DNA of 64,000 bases, from positions 62,001-126,000 of the forward strand of contig JBIIHQ010000003.1 of NCBI GenBank assembly GCA_044235645.1, given 5' to 3'. The notes beneath the pieces are model-generated. The model saw only the letters and a program-made list of their open reading frames with translations. It was not told the origin of the DNA and did no database searches. Made by a program: the position numbers and the translations under genes. This document shows positions 24,456 through 34,351 of the stretch, one piece after another (within the stretch, counting starts at the first letter, position 1; each line of letters starts with the position of its first letter). This DNA comes from OMIW01 sp044235645. Its GTDB lineage: Bacteria > Bdellovibrionota_C > UBA2361 > OMIW01.

Positions 24456-25592
24456 TTACCGGGACAACGCCAAAAAAATTATCAATCCCGCCAAGAGAGC
24501 GAAAAGCAGAATTGAGAGCCAGTACGTTATCTCTTGATTGTTCGTTGCTTTTACGGCCGAGTCAGCCGTTTCAATCGGATGGGAAACCTCATGGTCATCA
24601 TGTAATTTTTGCTCTATTTTACTATCGGTGTCGACGCGGTCGAGAAGGTGTCTGCTTCGTGGAGAAGATATGGGGCTCCCGACTAACATCTTTAAAGCAT
24701 CACAAAACTCGCTCGCAGTGCGAAATCGAGCATCGACGTTAGTCGCAAGGGCTTTCATTATGATCTCGGAGAGTGCTCTCGACACGGCACTCCTTTTTTC
24801 TCGTGGATCAGGGGGGGGACGAGACACTTTTGATTCTATCGTCTCGCAAAGATTCAGTCCCCAAAAAGGCGGCTCTCCGACGAGCATTTCATAACCGATA
24901 GCCCCCAGAGCATAAACATCCCCCTGTCGGACAACTATCCCCTTCTCTAGGTATTCCGGGGACAGATACGAAAGAGTGCCAACAATCGACCCTTTCGTAG
25001 TTAGCCGTTGCCCATACCCACAATATGCAACGCCAAAATCGGATATCTTGGGCTCCCCTTGTCGGGTCACCAGGATATTCTCTGGTTTCAGGTCTCGATG
25101 AATAACTCCTGCTCTGTGAATCGCCTCAAGACCTCTCCCGATCCGCATGAGCACTTCTATGCATTTTTGTTCGTCGAAAGGCCCCTGAGAGGCGAGGATT
25201 CGGGAAAGATCGCCACCGTCGACATACTCCATTGAGTATCCGACATGATTGTCAAAACCGATAAACTGAATAGCCCCCACTACATTCGGGTGAGCTACTC
25301 TGAAGAGCGCATCGACTTCACGATGAAACCTGACGAAGAGAGGATTGCTCTCTCCATCGGCGACAATCGAGGGAAAAAGCATCTTGACCGCGACCAAAGG
25401 GGGTGGAGAGAGATCATCTTCCAGAACTTCCGATACGTACACCACCCCCATCCTGCCAATCTCAAGGCAGCGCATAATCCGGTAGACTCTTCCTACAAGA
25501 GTACCCGGCTCTAGAATGTTGAGATCCTGATTGGTAGAACCATCCCAATTGTTGGGTGAGTCCGAGAGGATCTCGTACAAATCTTTTCCCAC
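24456..25592 (-). CDS. Membrane-anchored Ser/Thr protein kinase (PknB-like)
   Basis: A 378-residue protein with a GTG start. Hanks-type kinase motifs are intact: Gly loop EIGRMGVVY (residues 44-52), VAVKML (Lys70), HRDLKPEN (165-172, Asp167), DFG (185-187), SPE in the activation segment, and DVYALGAIGYEMLVGEPPFW. After a short polar linker a single C-terminal membrane helix (YWLSILLFALLAGLIIFLAL) ends the protein, with no extracellular PASTA or other sensor domain. It is probably a tail-anchored kinase whose input comes from cytosolic or membrane partners. It stands alone; the nearest operon partner upstream is 216 bases away. Confidence 0.9.
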   Translation of the reverse strand: MGKDLYEILSDSPNNWDGSTNQDLNILEPGTLVGRVYRIMRCLEIGRMGVVYVSEVLEDDLSPPPLVAVKMLFPSIVADGESNPLFVRFHREVDALFRVAHPNVVGAIQFIGFDNHVGYSMEYVDGGDLSRILASQGPFDEQKCIEVLMRIGRGLEAIHRAGVIHRDLKPENILVTRQGEPKISDFGVAYCGYGQRLTTKGSIVGTLSYLSPEYLEKGIVVRQGDVYALGAIGYEMLVGEPPFWGLNLCETIESKVSRPPPDPREKRSAVSRALSEIIMKALATNVDARFRTASEFCDALKMLVGSPISSPRSRHLLDRVDTDSKIEQKLHDDHEVSHPIETADSAVKATNNQEITYWLSILLFALLAGLIIFLALSR

Positions 25593-25808
25593 CGATTAGC
25601 CCACAAATCATTTGGTTACCTCGGTTATCGACTCGATCAGAACCCATCAGGCATATTTTTTGCGCTTTTGCCAAAAAATACGCCTCGCATCATCACTTTG
25701 AGCGGCGGGTACAATAAATGAGGTGAGATAACAAGAGCTTACTATCAGCCCCAATCGACATTGAATCGTCACGCCCCTGGAACATCGTCTCGCACTATCA
25801 CCTCTCAC

Positions 25809-27545
25809 TCACCCCTCCGAGCGTCGTGGGGCCAGATGTAGCATCATTTGCGCAAAAGGTATCGTCCAGCTAAACGCATTACACGCCTCGATAAAGAATT
25901 GTCGAACACTTCTCCTTAATTTTTCGTAGTGCTCGGCTAATTCTCCCAGACAATCGCAAAAAACTATCAGTTCGAGCGAAGATGATGCCGCCGAGTGAAC
26001 CTCAACTGACACTTGAACGAGATCCTCACCGAATCCCAAGTCCCTCAATTTCTCCTGAATAAATTCCCGGAGCTTCGGGACCATCTCGACCAACAGTTGT
26101 TTTTGATGTCGGTAATCCAATCCAAATATTTCGGCTAAACGAAATCCCCGGGAGAGAACTCGCGGATGAAGGGAGAGAAACGATGCCGTCGGGTAGTTTT
26201 TGTAGGCACCTCCCACAAGGTCCACCCTTACTAATTCCGGGGTCTGCAGAGCTATCTGTCCGAGTACGTCATCGGCCAAAATTACCCAGTCCCCTTCCTT
26301 CGTGGGAAAGAGCTTTTCCCTTGGATTCAGCGGCCGAGATCGGAGAGAAAGCAGGTGGTTGAGAGGAACCCTCACAAACCCGCCCGATAGCCGAGGATTT
26401 ATCAGCTGGCTGTGGAGATTGAGTCGCTGCACAATCCACGGAAGCTGGTCGATTACCACCACCTCTCCTTCCCGAACTGAACCGACGTTCATCAATAGGG
26501 ATAACTGTGCCCAAAATCGTGCGAACGCCTCCTTCGACGTCCAGACAATTCCCACGAGGAGCGCAATTGTAAGGATGAGAAGTACCCAATCACCAAAAAA
26601 ATAAAGTACGACCGCAAACATTAAGAGGGAGCCCATACCGACTCCTCCCATCGCCACGAGATTCAGAAATCGCATCGGCATCGAGGCTTGACGAAGAGCA
26701 AAGAACGAAAGCCTCATTGACCTCTTCCACACCTCATGAGCCAGAACCCAAAAAAGAACTGCAGCTATCAGTGCAACAAGAAGATTCCTCCCACGACTCC
26801 TGAAAAAGAGACCAAATAACTCTACCAGAGCCGCCGAGAGTGAGATTTTTTCGGCCTCCTTCTGTTGAAGTCGCTGGCGATTAATCTCGATATCGGTCGA
26901 AGTCGCTCTCTTTTGAGCTTCCCACGAGGCGGTCACTTCATCGATTTCATCGAGGACCTCTTTATCAGAGAGCTGTGCACGAGAGATACCAATGTTTTCA
27001 ATCGCCTTGTCAATCCGAGAGAGTCGAAGCTGACCCCTTACGATATCTGAACGAATCCTTTCAATTTCCCGTGGTCGCCGAGTAAGCTCCTTCAGCTCCT
27101 TTATGAGCGGTCCGAGGAGAGCTCGCAATTCTTTATCTAGGTCAAGCTCTTGCTGCTCCGTAGACTCTTCAAGCCCCGAGCGATCCGTTTGAGATACTAA
27201 TTCCGAAAAAGTCTCCTTCAGTGTATCTCGCTGCTCTCGAAGGTTCTTCAGTTCTGCTCTGGCCTCCTCCTCCTTGCCCAGAGCCTGGCCACCCCTTAGT
27301 TCTTTGGTCTTATCCTTGATAGTGATATCGAGCAAAGAAACTGACTCGACCACAGATCGGAGCCTTTCTTGTAGTGGCGGACCTTCCTCCACCTCCTCTT
27401 CACCCTTATCAGAGGCCCGATCAGGCGACTGCGCATCCGATAATGGAATGAAAAATCCGACAGAGACTATCACCGCTGCCGCGAGCCTGCTCTCCCAACG
27501 AAGAGTTGTCCTTAACGCTCGCAGAACCCCACCACTGTGGTTCAC
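25809..27545 (-). CDS. MscS-family mechanosensitive channel with long periplasmic coiled coil
   Basis: I place the start at GTG 27545, seven bases after GGAGG and 16 bases after the dut stop; the frame is open further into dut but that would overlap. The 578-residue product has a signal-like N-terminus (SRLAAAVIVSVGFFIPLSDA), a Glu/Lys/Arg-rich coiled-coil region (about 50-225), then membrane helices from about 238 (NLLVALIAAVLFWVLAHEVW, LLMFAVVLYFFGDWVLLILT) and an MscS beta-domain (GSVREGEVVVIDQLPWIVQR, GGFVRVPLNHLLSL). The order resembles the larger MscK/YbdG-type channels that protect against osmotic downshock. It is the last gene in the rpsO-pnp-dut-mscS array. Confidence 0.75.
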   Translation of the reverse strand: MNHSGGVLRALRTTLRWESRLAAAVIVSVGFFIPLSDAQSPDRASDKGEEEVEEGPPLQERLRSVVESVSLLDITIKDKTKELRGGQALGKEEEARAELKNLREQRDTLKETFSELVSQTDRSGLEESTEQQELDLDKELRALLGPLIKELKELTRRPREIERIRSDIVRGQLRLSRIDKAIENIGISRAQLSDKEVLDEIDEVTASWEAQKRATSTDIEINRQRLQQKEAEKISLSAALVELFGLFFRSRGRNLLVALIAAVLFWVLAHEVWKRSMRLSFFALRQASMPMRFLNLVAMGGVGMGSLLMFAVVLYFFGDWVLLILTIALLVGIVWTSKEAFARFWAQLSLLMNVGSVREGEVVVIDQLPWIVQRLNLHSQLINPRLSGGFVRVPLNHLLSLRSRPLNPREKLFPTKEGDWVILADDVLGQIALQTPELVRVDLVGGAYKNYPTASFLSLHPRVLSRGFRLAEIFGLDYRHQKQLLVEMVPKLREFIQEKLRDLGFGEDLVQVSVEVHSAASSSLELIVFCDCLGELAEHYEKLRRSVRQFFIEACNAFSWTIPFAQMMLHLAPRRSEG

Positions 27546-27561
27546 CTCCCCCCTCCTTAGA

Positions 27562-28101
27562 TTACCTACCGGTTGAGCCAAAACCTCCACAACCACGAAT
27601 ACTTTGCCCAAGCTCCTCCAATGAGCTAACCTCCACCCCATCCCCTAAATGCGGAACAACCACCATCTGCGCAATCTTCGTGCCCGCTTCTACCAAAAAC
27701 GGCTCCCCTGACCGATTAACGATCACAATCTTCACTTCGCCCCGGTAGGATGCGTCAATTACCCCCGCATGAGTATGAATACCCCGGAGGGCCACACTAC
27801 TTCTATCCTTGATAATACCCACCCATCCAACCGGGATCGCGCAGAAGAGCCCTGTCGGGACCAATGTTTGCTCACCTGGAGAAATTGAGAGCGAGATGGC
27901 AGCCCGTAGGTCAAACCCCGCATCTCCTTCCCGAGGGCTAGTAAAGGAAGCTCCCGCTCCGCGGGCTTCCTCAGATATCCAGTACCGAAAGGGAGGGCGC
28001 TCAAACTGAGGGATCAGGCGAGCTTCAACCCTTCGCCCTTGAGAATCCGACGACCTATTATTAGTCTTCGTGTCCTCGTCTTTCGCCGGTACTGAAGCCA
28101 T
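27562..28101 (-). CDS. dut: dUTP diphosphatase
   Basis: A 179-residue trimeric-type dUTPase: motif 1 GDAGFDLRA, motif 2 DRSSVALRG, motif 3 GVIDASYRGEV with the catalytic Asp, motif 4 GTKIAQMVVVP, motif 5 RGCGGFGSTG. The enzyme hydrolyses dUTP to dUMP, limiting uracil in DNA and feeding thymidylate synthesis. The start at 28101 has a strong ribosome site (GGAGGCGGGA); an open frame upstream to GTG 28143 would add 14 residues. About 35 residues precede the conserved core, longer than usual. It is 45 bases downstream of pnp and probably co-transcribed. Confidence 0.93.
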   Translation of the reverse strand: MASVPAKDEDTKTNNRSSDSQGRRVEARLIPQFERPPFRYWISEEARGAGASFTSPREGDAGFDLRAAISLSISPGEQTLVPTGLFCAIPVGWVGIIKDRSSVALRGIHTHAGVIDASYRGEVKIVIVNRSGEPFLVEAGTKIAQMVVVPHLGDGVEVSSLEELGQSIRGCGGFGSTGR

Positions 28102-28146
28102 TCCCGCCTCCCCCTCATTTTCTATGAGACTCCCCAGGAGCACCCC

Positions 28147-30246
28147 CTACAGCCCTTGGGCACGGCGCTCCACCAGCGCCTCTTTTAGCGAGAGGCGAAT
28201 CTTCCCTTGTCTATCAACTTCCAGGACCTTCACCCAAATGAGGTCCCCCTCCTTGACGACGTCGGTCACTCGATTAACTCGCCCTTCCGCCAGCTGAGAA
28301 ATATGGACGAGGCCATCGGTGCCTGGAAGAATCTCGACGAAAGCGCCGAATTCGGTTATCCGCTTTACAATTCCCTCGTAGAGCTTACCCACCTCAGCTT
28401 CTGCGGTGATGCTCTGGATAATCGCAATCGCATCCTGAATCTTCTTTCCGTCGTTACCAGCAACATTGACCGTTCCGTCATCTGACACATCGAGCTTCAC
28501 ATCGCACGACTCGCTGATCGACCTAATCATCTTACCGCCTGGCCCGATGATGTCACGAATCTTGTCTGGATTGATCTTGATGGTGACGATTCGGGGAGCA
28601 AAGCTGCTCATTTCTTTCGCCGGCTCGCTGATCGCTTCCTGCATCTTTGAGAGGATGTGGAGTCGCCCCTCTCGCGCCTGCTCAAGCGCGGTTTTCATAA
28701 TGTCCCGATCAAGGCCCTTAATCTTGATATCCATCTGCAATGCGGTGATACCCTTGATGGTACCGCATACTTTGAAGTCCATATCCCCGAGGTGATCCTC
28801 ATCACCGAGGATATCGGTGAGAATCATCACCGAATCGCTCTCCTTGATGAGACCCATCGCAACCCCTGCAACGGGGGCTTTGATAGGAATCCCTGCCTGC
28901 ATCAAAGACAGGCTCGAACCGCACACCGTTGCCATTGAGCTTGAACCGTTACTCTCGGTGATCTCGGAAACAATTCGGAGGACATACGGAAAGTTCTTCG
29001 CTGATGGAAGAATCGCCTGAACAGCTCGCTCGGCAAGAGCACCGTGCCCTACTTCCCGGCGACCCGGACCGCGCAGAGGCTTCGTTTCCCCGACCGAGAA
29101 AGGGGGGAAGTTATAGTGCAGCATGAAGGTTTTTTCACTCGCACCGGTTAAACCATAAAGCCGCTGTGCGTCTCCCTCTGTTCCCACGGTAACTGAAACG
29201 ATTGCTTGGGTCTCTCCTCGAGTAAAGAGGGACGAACCATGCGCACGGGGGAGCAGACCGAGATCAATAGAGATCGGTCTCACCGTTCTGGTATCCCGCC
29301 CATCGAGACGTCGACCCGATTCTATCATTGAGGTCCGCACGACACGGTAAAGAGTCTCTTCAAAAAGATGCGAGAGTTCAGCCACTCGCTCGGTTGCCCC
29401 TTCTGCCTCTGCGTTACCGAACTCAGCGAAACTCAACTCCTTGACTCCCCGTATCGCATCACGACGAGCATGCTTCTCGACCGGTTTAATCGCTTCTCGG
29501 AGACGAGGAGTAAGAAATTGCTCTACCCTCGATTCATCGATCGCGACGTAAGATTTCGGGGTAAACTCAACCTTCGCTTTCCCGACTGCGCGCTGAAGCT
29601 CAAGCTGCAAATCTATGAGGGGCTGCATCTCTCTGTGCGCGAAGAACAACGCATCGAGCACCTCAGTCTCAGTCGCCTCTGCCGCACCACCTTCAACCAT
29701 GACGATGGCATCGCGAGTTCCCGCCACGACAAAATTAATGTCAGCGCGAGCAATCTCAGAAATTGTTGGGTTGAGAGTTAACTTCCCATCGACCCGAGCA
29801 ACCCGAACCGTTGCGAAGGGACCATCCGCGGGAATCTCTGAGATGGCGATCGCTGTGCTGGCACCGAGCGCCGCAAGGACATCGGTCTCATGCTCGCCAT
29901 CAGCGCTCATGACGGTATTGATGACCTGAATCTCGTGAGTAAACCCTTCAGGAAAAAGCGGACGAGCGGGGCGATCTATGATGCGCGATACGAGAGTCTC
30001 TCGCTCGCTGAGTTTTCCTTCTCTCCGAAAATGGCCACCGGGGATGCGCCCAGCCGCATAGTCCTTCTCAACATACTCAACGGTTAACGGGAGAAAATCT
30101 CCCCGCTTGTCTGGACCGAGACAGACAGTCGAAAGGATTACGCAGTCACCACATCGCACTACTACTGAGCCAGAAGCCTGGCGGGCTACTCTCCCCGACT
30201 CTAACTGAATTTTCTTTCCGAAAAGCTCAAACTCTACTGTCGTCAT
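28147..30246 (-). CDS. pnp: Polyribonucleotide nucleotidyltransferase (PNPase)
   Basis: A 699-residue protein with the full PNPase layout: RNase PH domain 1, linker helices, RNase PH domain 2 with GDEDHLGDMDFKV (catalytic Asp pair), KH domain around IRDIIGPGGKMIRSISE (about 565-620), and C-terminal S1 domain (YEGIVKRITEFGAFVEILPG, VHISQLAEGRVN). It degrades RNA 3' to 5' with phosphate and adds heteropolymeric tails. It follows rpsO as in many bacteria; the 351-base spacer holds a hairpin (30296-30321) where RNase III control acts in E. coli. The end is 45 bases from dut. Confidence 0.97.
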   Translation of the reverse strand: MTTVEFELFGKKIQLESGRVARQASGSVVVRCGDCVILSTVCLGPDKRGDFLPLTVEYVEKDYAAGRIPGGHFRREGKLSERETLVSRIIDRPARPLFPEGFTHEIQVINTVMSADGEHETDVLAALGASTAIAISEIPADGPFATVRVARVDGKLTLNPTISEIARADINFVVAGTRDAIVMVEGGAAEATETEVLDALFFAHREMQPLIDLQLELQRAVGKAKVEFTPKSYVAIDESRVEQFLTPRLREAIKPVEKHARRDAIRGVKELSFAEFGNAEAEGATERVAELSHLFEETLYRVVRTSMIESGRRLDGRDTRTVRPISIDLGLLPRAHGSSLFTRGETQAIVSVTVGTEGDAQRLYGLTGASEKTFMLHYNFPPFSVGETKPLRGPGRREVGHGALAERAVQAILPSAKNFPYVLRIVSEITESNGSSSMATVCGSSLSLMQAGIPIKAPVAGVAMGLIKESDSVMILTDILGDEDHLGDMDFKVCGTIKGITALQMDIKIKGLDRDIMKTALEQAREGRLHILSKMQEAISEPAKEMSSFAPRIVTIKINPDKIRDIIGPGGKMIRSISESCDVKLDVSDDGTVNVAGNDGKKIQDAIAIIQSITAEAEVGKLYEGIVKRITEFGAFVEILPGTDGLVHISQLAEGRVNRVTDVVKEGDLIWVKVLEVDRQGKIRLSLKEALVERRAQGL

Positions 30247-30295
30247 ATCTTCTTCTTTCTATTATTTCTTACTAGTTTTCCGACCGACCGCTCTT

Positions 30296-30321
30296 GACGC
30301 AGCCACAGACCCTGTGGCGTC
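30296..30321 (-). other. Hairpin in the rpsO-pnp spacer
   Basis: GACG / CGTC and CCACAG / CTGTGG pair with a 2-nt bulge and a 3-nt loop, about 50 nt upstream of pnp. In E. coli this spacer carries an RNase III-cleaved hairpin used in PNPase autoregulation; the position agrees, the function is inference. The remainder of 30247-30597 has no gene I can support. Confidence 0.4.
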
Positions 30322-30597
30322 GGACCCCATCTCGAGCCCACCGGGTTTTCTCCGACCCTGAAGAACCTTCCGAAGAAGTCAACGATTCACTATTATGCCA
30401 CGGGCCTACCGAAGCAAGAGGCCTTCGTCTTTTACGCGAGATACACAATCGACGCCCTCCCGTCAGCAATTCAAACGGAAGAGCCGCCAAAGCCCTGTAT
30501 AGCCTCAGGATGTCGGACCCCCCTCCACCAGAAGGTAGCGTGAATGGCCCTTGCATCAAAGCAGAAGAGACTGAAGGACTACTGACGGCCGCTCGAT

Positions 30598-30906
30598 TTA
30601 CTTGCGTAATCCGAGAGATGCAATGAGGGCGCGATACCGCTCCGGGCTCTCAGCCCGAAGATACTTGAGCAATGATTTTCGCCGAGTTATGAGCGCCATC
30701 ATGCCCCGCTTCGAATGCTTATCTGCTCGATGGGATTCAAAGTGCCCAGAAAGGTTTTGGATTCGTTTCGTTAACAGAGCAACCTGCACCTCAGGAGACC
30801 CGACATCCCCCTCTTTTCGGGCGTAGGAGGCTATGATCTGCGCCTTGGTCAACCCGCTAATTGGACCTTCTTGGGCTGAGCCCGATTGAATGGAATCTGA
30901 ATTCAT
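30598..30906 (-). CDS. rpsO: 30S ribosomal protein S15
   Basis: A 102-residue protein, longer than the usual 89 by an N-terminal Ser/Gln extension (MNSDSIQSGSAQEGPIS). The S15 core is clear: YARKEGDVGSPEVQVALLTK, then HFESHRADKHSKRGMMALIT and RRKSLLKYL. It binds the central domain of 16S rRNA early in 30S assembly. GGAAG sits 6 nt before the ATG. It precedes pnp on the same strand. A shorter start within the extension is conceivable but no internal ATG fits. Confidence 0.95.
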   Translation of the reverse strand: MNSDSIQSGSAQEGPISGLTKAQIIASYARKEGDVGSPEVQVALLTKRIQNLSGHFESHRADKHSKRGMMALITRRKSLLKYLRAESPERYRALIASLGLRK

Positions 30907-31246
30907 ACTGTGCTTCCGTACCGTCTCTACTTCTTTTTATTGCCTATCCACCCGGACCAACGCCGGAAACTGCTTTTCTTCCAACCACCTATCCCGGGTC
31001 ACTCAACGCAATCGTCCGCAGGGATGAATCTCTTTTCACGCTGTCCTCATCGACGAGAGCGCTGTCTGCGCACCCCGTGCGCAACCCGGCGGGCAGAGCA
31101 TAGCCCACCGCTACGAGAATCGCAAACATTCGCAAAGTTCAAAGGTGATTTTAATGCGACCGACAGACCCTTAAATCGATTGGAGCCCCTCTTTTTCGAG
31201 GAAGTCGTTGGCCACTTTCGACCCTCAATCCCTGGTTAAGGGTGAC

Positions 31247-31266
31247 GAGGGGGCAACTCCCCCCTC
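31247..31266 (-). terminator. GC-rich hairpin after the beta-propeller/TSP3 gene
   Basis: GAGGGGG (31247-31253) pairs with CCCCCTC around a 5-6-nt loop, about 70 nt beyond the stop at 31336. No T-run follows. The other bases of 30907-31335 hold nothing I can support beyond the expected rpsO promoter region. Confidence 0.3.
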
Positions 31267-31335
31267 AGACATCCCTGTGCTCAAGGCAAACTCCAAGATG
31301 CCGTGAGCCTACAATAGCCTCCACGGATGAACGCT

Positions 31336-34107
31336 CTACCGGACGGTAAACGTCGTTGAGTACGAGCTGAACAGAGTCCGGGCTCCCGAGGGGGATATCG
31401 CCTGATATCGGACCCGATATCTACCCTTTCGGAGTCCTTCAACGACTACCTTTGTTGTTCTCGAGCGCACGACGCTCACCGATGTCGACGAAGTCAGCGT
31501 CTCGACGGACAACCGGTATTGCGTCGGATTCTGTGGGAGCCCAGCCGCCGACACCGTCACTTCGAATTTCCGGGTTGTCAGCCGTTTCACGGACGGTCTC
31601 GCTGGAGTACTCGCGTTGAACGGCACCGGCGTTGCTGTCGGAGTCGGAGTCGGTGGGGCTGGCGTGGGCGTAGCACATCCAACCAACAACTTTCCAGATG
31701 AGTCAAAGTCGGGCTTACCACAGCCGCACGCCCCCGGTTCTACCTTGAGGCTATCCCCAGGGCATAGATCGTCGCAGTCAGGCTTTCCATCTCCATCCGT
31801 ATCTACATCGGACTGAAGACAACCACAAAGGCCGGGGTTGATCTTTGCCGGATCGGTGGGACAACCGTCTGTGCAATCGAACTCCCTATCAAAATCAGAG
31901 TCAACATCCTCAACCCCACAGCCACAGATACCCTTTTGCTGTTTTTGTGGATCGTTTGGGCAATTATCTTCGCAATTGGCGACGCCATCGCTGTCGCCAT
32001 CAACATCTTCCACCTTTTTAAAGTCCTTCCAGCACATGTCAAAGCAGTCGGACGTACCATCTCCATCCTGGTCGCTTGCGAGATCCTCAGGGAGACAGCT
32101 TGGGGCCTGGAAGATATCAGCGACTGAGTTCGTGTCGGGTGCTGGGGTGCCGAGTGGCGAAACATTACCCACGTCAGGGGCAGTTGAGCGGTACGCAACC
32201 GAACCGACCCGAATCCGAACTTTCTCAGGAGTGGGAACGACACCTGGAGTGTTGACAGCCAAGGGGTTGGGAGTTGCGGTTGCAGAGCGCGGGATGACAG
32301 CCGCAAACGCATTACTGCTATCCCCTAATCCTCCCGCACCCGACCCAGACGATGCCAGCACGGCTCGACACTCATCAACTCGCCCAAGCCGATCCTTTGT
32401 TACATTAGCTGCATACACCTGATTAGTACCACCTACAGCACCCCAGTTGGTTGAATTGGATTGAAAAGCAATCAATTCCCCCGAACCACTGACGCTTGGA
32501 TTTCCGGAGTCACCATTACCTTCCTGCCCGGCTGAACCGGAACAACGAATTGTCTGAAAGAATCGACGATCATAGACGAAGACATCCTTTCTCCCGTTCG
32601 AATCACCAAGTGTGATATTCGACGCGCTCGAATCATAGATCACAAATCGACCGTCTGCCGAGATGCGGACGTTCTGGCTAGAGGCGTTCGGGGCTACAAT
32701 CTTAGTAAAGTTGTTGCTGACTCTCTCGAGATTTCCGACATCCTCGGATATTTTATCTCTCTCAAAGACAAATACATCGGAGCTACCGTTAAAGTCCAGG
32801 GAACGGAACGGTGTCAGTGATTCAAAAGCAATAAACCGGCCATCCTCGCTGATGGATCCATTAATTGAATCTTGTGTACTTACCACATCACATTGCAGAG
32901 GGCGGGGTTGATGATATTTACAGTCGAAAGATGCCACCTTGGTTGAAGGAGTTTCTCCCCCGTCCCTCACATATATATCCCGCACCTTGTTACTGTCTAA
33001 CCATTGATTAAAATCGAAATTCGGAGATTGTCGCGGATTAGTTTGCTGCTCAAATGCAAAGTCTGATGGTCGCGGACCGGGGAAAAGGTAATCGTCATCG
33101 TTATCCTGGATTCCATCCTCTCCGAGAATCGGCTTTAATAACCCGACCTCTTTCTGAAAGCCATCAGCTAACTCTACCAGAACAGAGGATTCGCCACTCT
33201 CCGTCCTCCTAAATCCGGCCCCCGTAAAACCGTCTGTATCATAAACTACGAAGCGTCCATCTCCTGATAAATACGGACGTCTACTTTCACTCTGCCCTCG
33301 CTGACGGTCGGGATTAGGAGCCGCAACACCCAAACTACTATACCCAAGGGCACCCACAATTTCATCAAGCTTGGTATTGGCGACTCGGAGCGTTTCAGTC
33401 AGAAGAGCCGGTTTTCCATTCGCATCGTACTGGGCGACTCCGTTCACACCACTTGTAGCGTCGTAATAAGACTGCCGGACGGTCGGTATCTCTGACATCG
33501 ATGCTAATTTAGTCTGATTGGCAAGTCTATCTCGAACCAGTATGTGACGACCAGGGAAAAAGATGCCAACATGAAACCGCTGATTGTAAATATCCTTCCC
33601 GATAGAAGGCTTGTCGGGACCAACCAAGGAGTTAAAACTTTCTTTAAAGATAGCCTTGCCCTTCTTCCCTGGACTGACCGGATCTGCACCATCGCGCAGA
33701 TCCGCCACAAATGCCACAAACCGCCCATCATTACTCACAGTTGGCTCGTAACAGTCGACAGGTGAAGGATCACCTGTCATCGTCACGCTCACTAATTCAA
33801 TCGCTCCCGCCTGCCGATCATACAAGTAAACCTGCTTACGACCATTCAGCGCTATTGAGGCCTTTTCCTGCGTCTGCGCCACCAGATTCGTCGCAGCCGA
33901 CTCGAATACGACGAACCGGCCGTTCTTACTCATTTGGGGATTGTTTATATCGGCGTTCGCCAGTCCACCGCTTCCAGTTCCATAAGCAAAGCTAATTCGG
34001 GCCGTATCATTTGGGGCAAATGGCTGTGCAGAGACTGCCTCCATCATTACGACCCCTGACGCAACGAGAAATGCTCCAGACAGGAGCGCTGAAAAGGTGC
34101 GCTTCAT
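31336..34107 (-). CDS. Secreted beta-propeller protein with thrombospondin type 3 calcium repeats
   Basis: A 923-residue protein with a signal peptide cleaved near EAVSAQ (about residue 28). Repeats of the form SNDGRFVAF / SGDGRFVVYDTDG / SEDGRFIAFES / SADGRFVIYDSSA recur along residues 60-560, the PD40/TolB-like blade signature of a beta-propeller. Residues about 680-810 form thrombospondin type 3 Ca-binding repeats (DQDGDGTSDCFD, DGDSDGVANCED, DTDGDGKPDCDD) interleaved with CGCG-type cysteines. A Pro/Thr linker (PTPTPTATPV) and a C-terminal FN3-like domain (YRLSVETLTSS, RYRVRYQAISPSG) close the protein. It is likely surface-exposed or released, with rigidity set by calcium. No secretion-system partner lies next to it. 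Confidence 0.8.
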   Translation of the reverse strand: MKRTFSALLSGAFLVASGVVMMEAVSAQPFAPNDTARISFAYGTGSGGLANADINNPQMSKNGRFVVFESAATNLVAQTQEKASIALNGRKQVYLYDRQAGAIELVSVTMTGDPSPVDCYEPTVSNDGRFVAFVADLRDGADPVSPGKKGKAIFKESFNSLVGPDKPSIGKDIYNQRFHVGIFFPGRHILVRDRLANQTKLASMSEIPTVRQSYYDATSGVNGVAQYDANGKPALLTETLRVANTKLDEIVGALGYSSLGVAAPNPDRQRGQSESRRPYLSGDGRFVVYDTDGFTGAGFRRTESGESSVLVELADGFQKEVGLLKPILGEDGIQDNDDDYLFPGPRPSDFAFEQQTNPRQSPNFDFNQWLDSNKVRDIYVRDGGETPSTKVASFDCKYHQPRPLQCDVVSTQDSINGSISEDGRFIAFESLTPFRSLDFNGSSDVFVFERDKISEDVGNLERVSNNFTKIVAPNASSQNVRISADGRFVIYDSSASNITLGDSNGRKDVFVYDRRFFQTIRCSGSAGQEGNGDSGNPSVSGSGELIAFQSNSTNWGAVGGTNQVYAANVTKDRLGRVDECRAVLASSGSGAGGLGDSSNAFAAVIPRSATATPNPLAVNTPGVVPTPEKVRIRVGSVAYRSTAPDVGNVSPLGTPAPDTNSVADIFQAPSCLPEDLASDQDGDGTSDCFDMCWKDFKKVEDVDGDSDGVANCEDNCPNDPQKQQKGICGCGVEDVDSDFDREFDCTDGCPTDPAKINPGLCGCLQSDVDTDGDGKPDCDDLCPGDSLKVEPGACGCGKPDFDSSGKLLVGCATPTPAPPTPTPTATPVPFNASTPARPSVKRLTTRKFEVTVSAAGLPQNPTQYRLSVETLTSSTSVSVVRSRTTKVVVEGLRKGRYRVRYQAISPSGARTLFSSYSTTFTVR

Positions 34108-34351
34108 AGACTCTGAGACCCTTTAGTGAACACACGTGTGAGCTATACCACTTACCGGATTCGCGACGTCGAATAGAATGACCTCTCTTGGTAAATCTCG
34201 ATACAGAAATTATGACATTCTCACGTGAGCGAATCTTAACCTCTTTCAACCCCCCGCAACGACGGACGACATTCTCTCGATGGACCTATCCAAATGAGTG
34301 TACAGCTATTCGATGCCGTCGCAAGACCCTGAGATTCCTCTCGGCTATTGA

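Noticed and set aside
30272..30559. 95-codon minus-strand frame between rpsO and pnp
   Set aside because: Arg/Ser/Gly-rich composition, overlaps the structured spacer, no recognisable domain.
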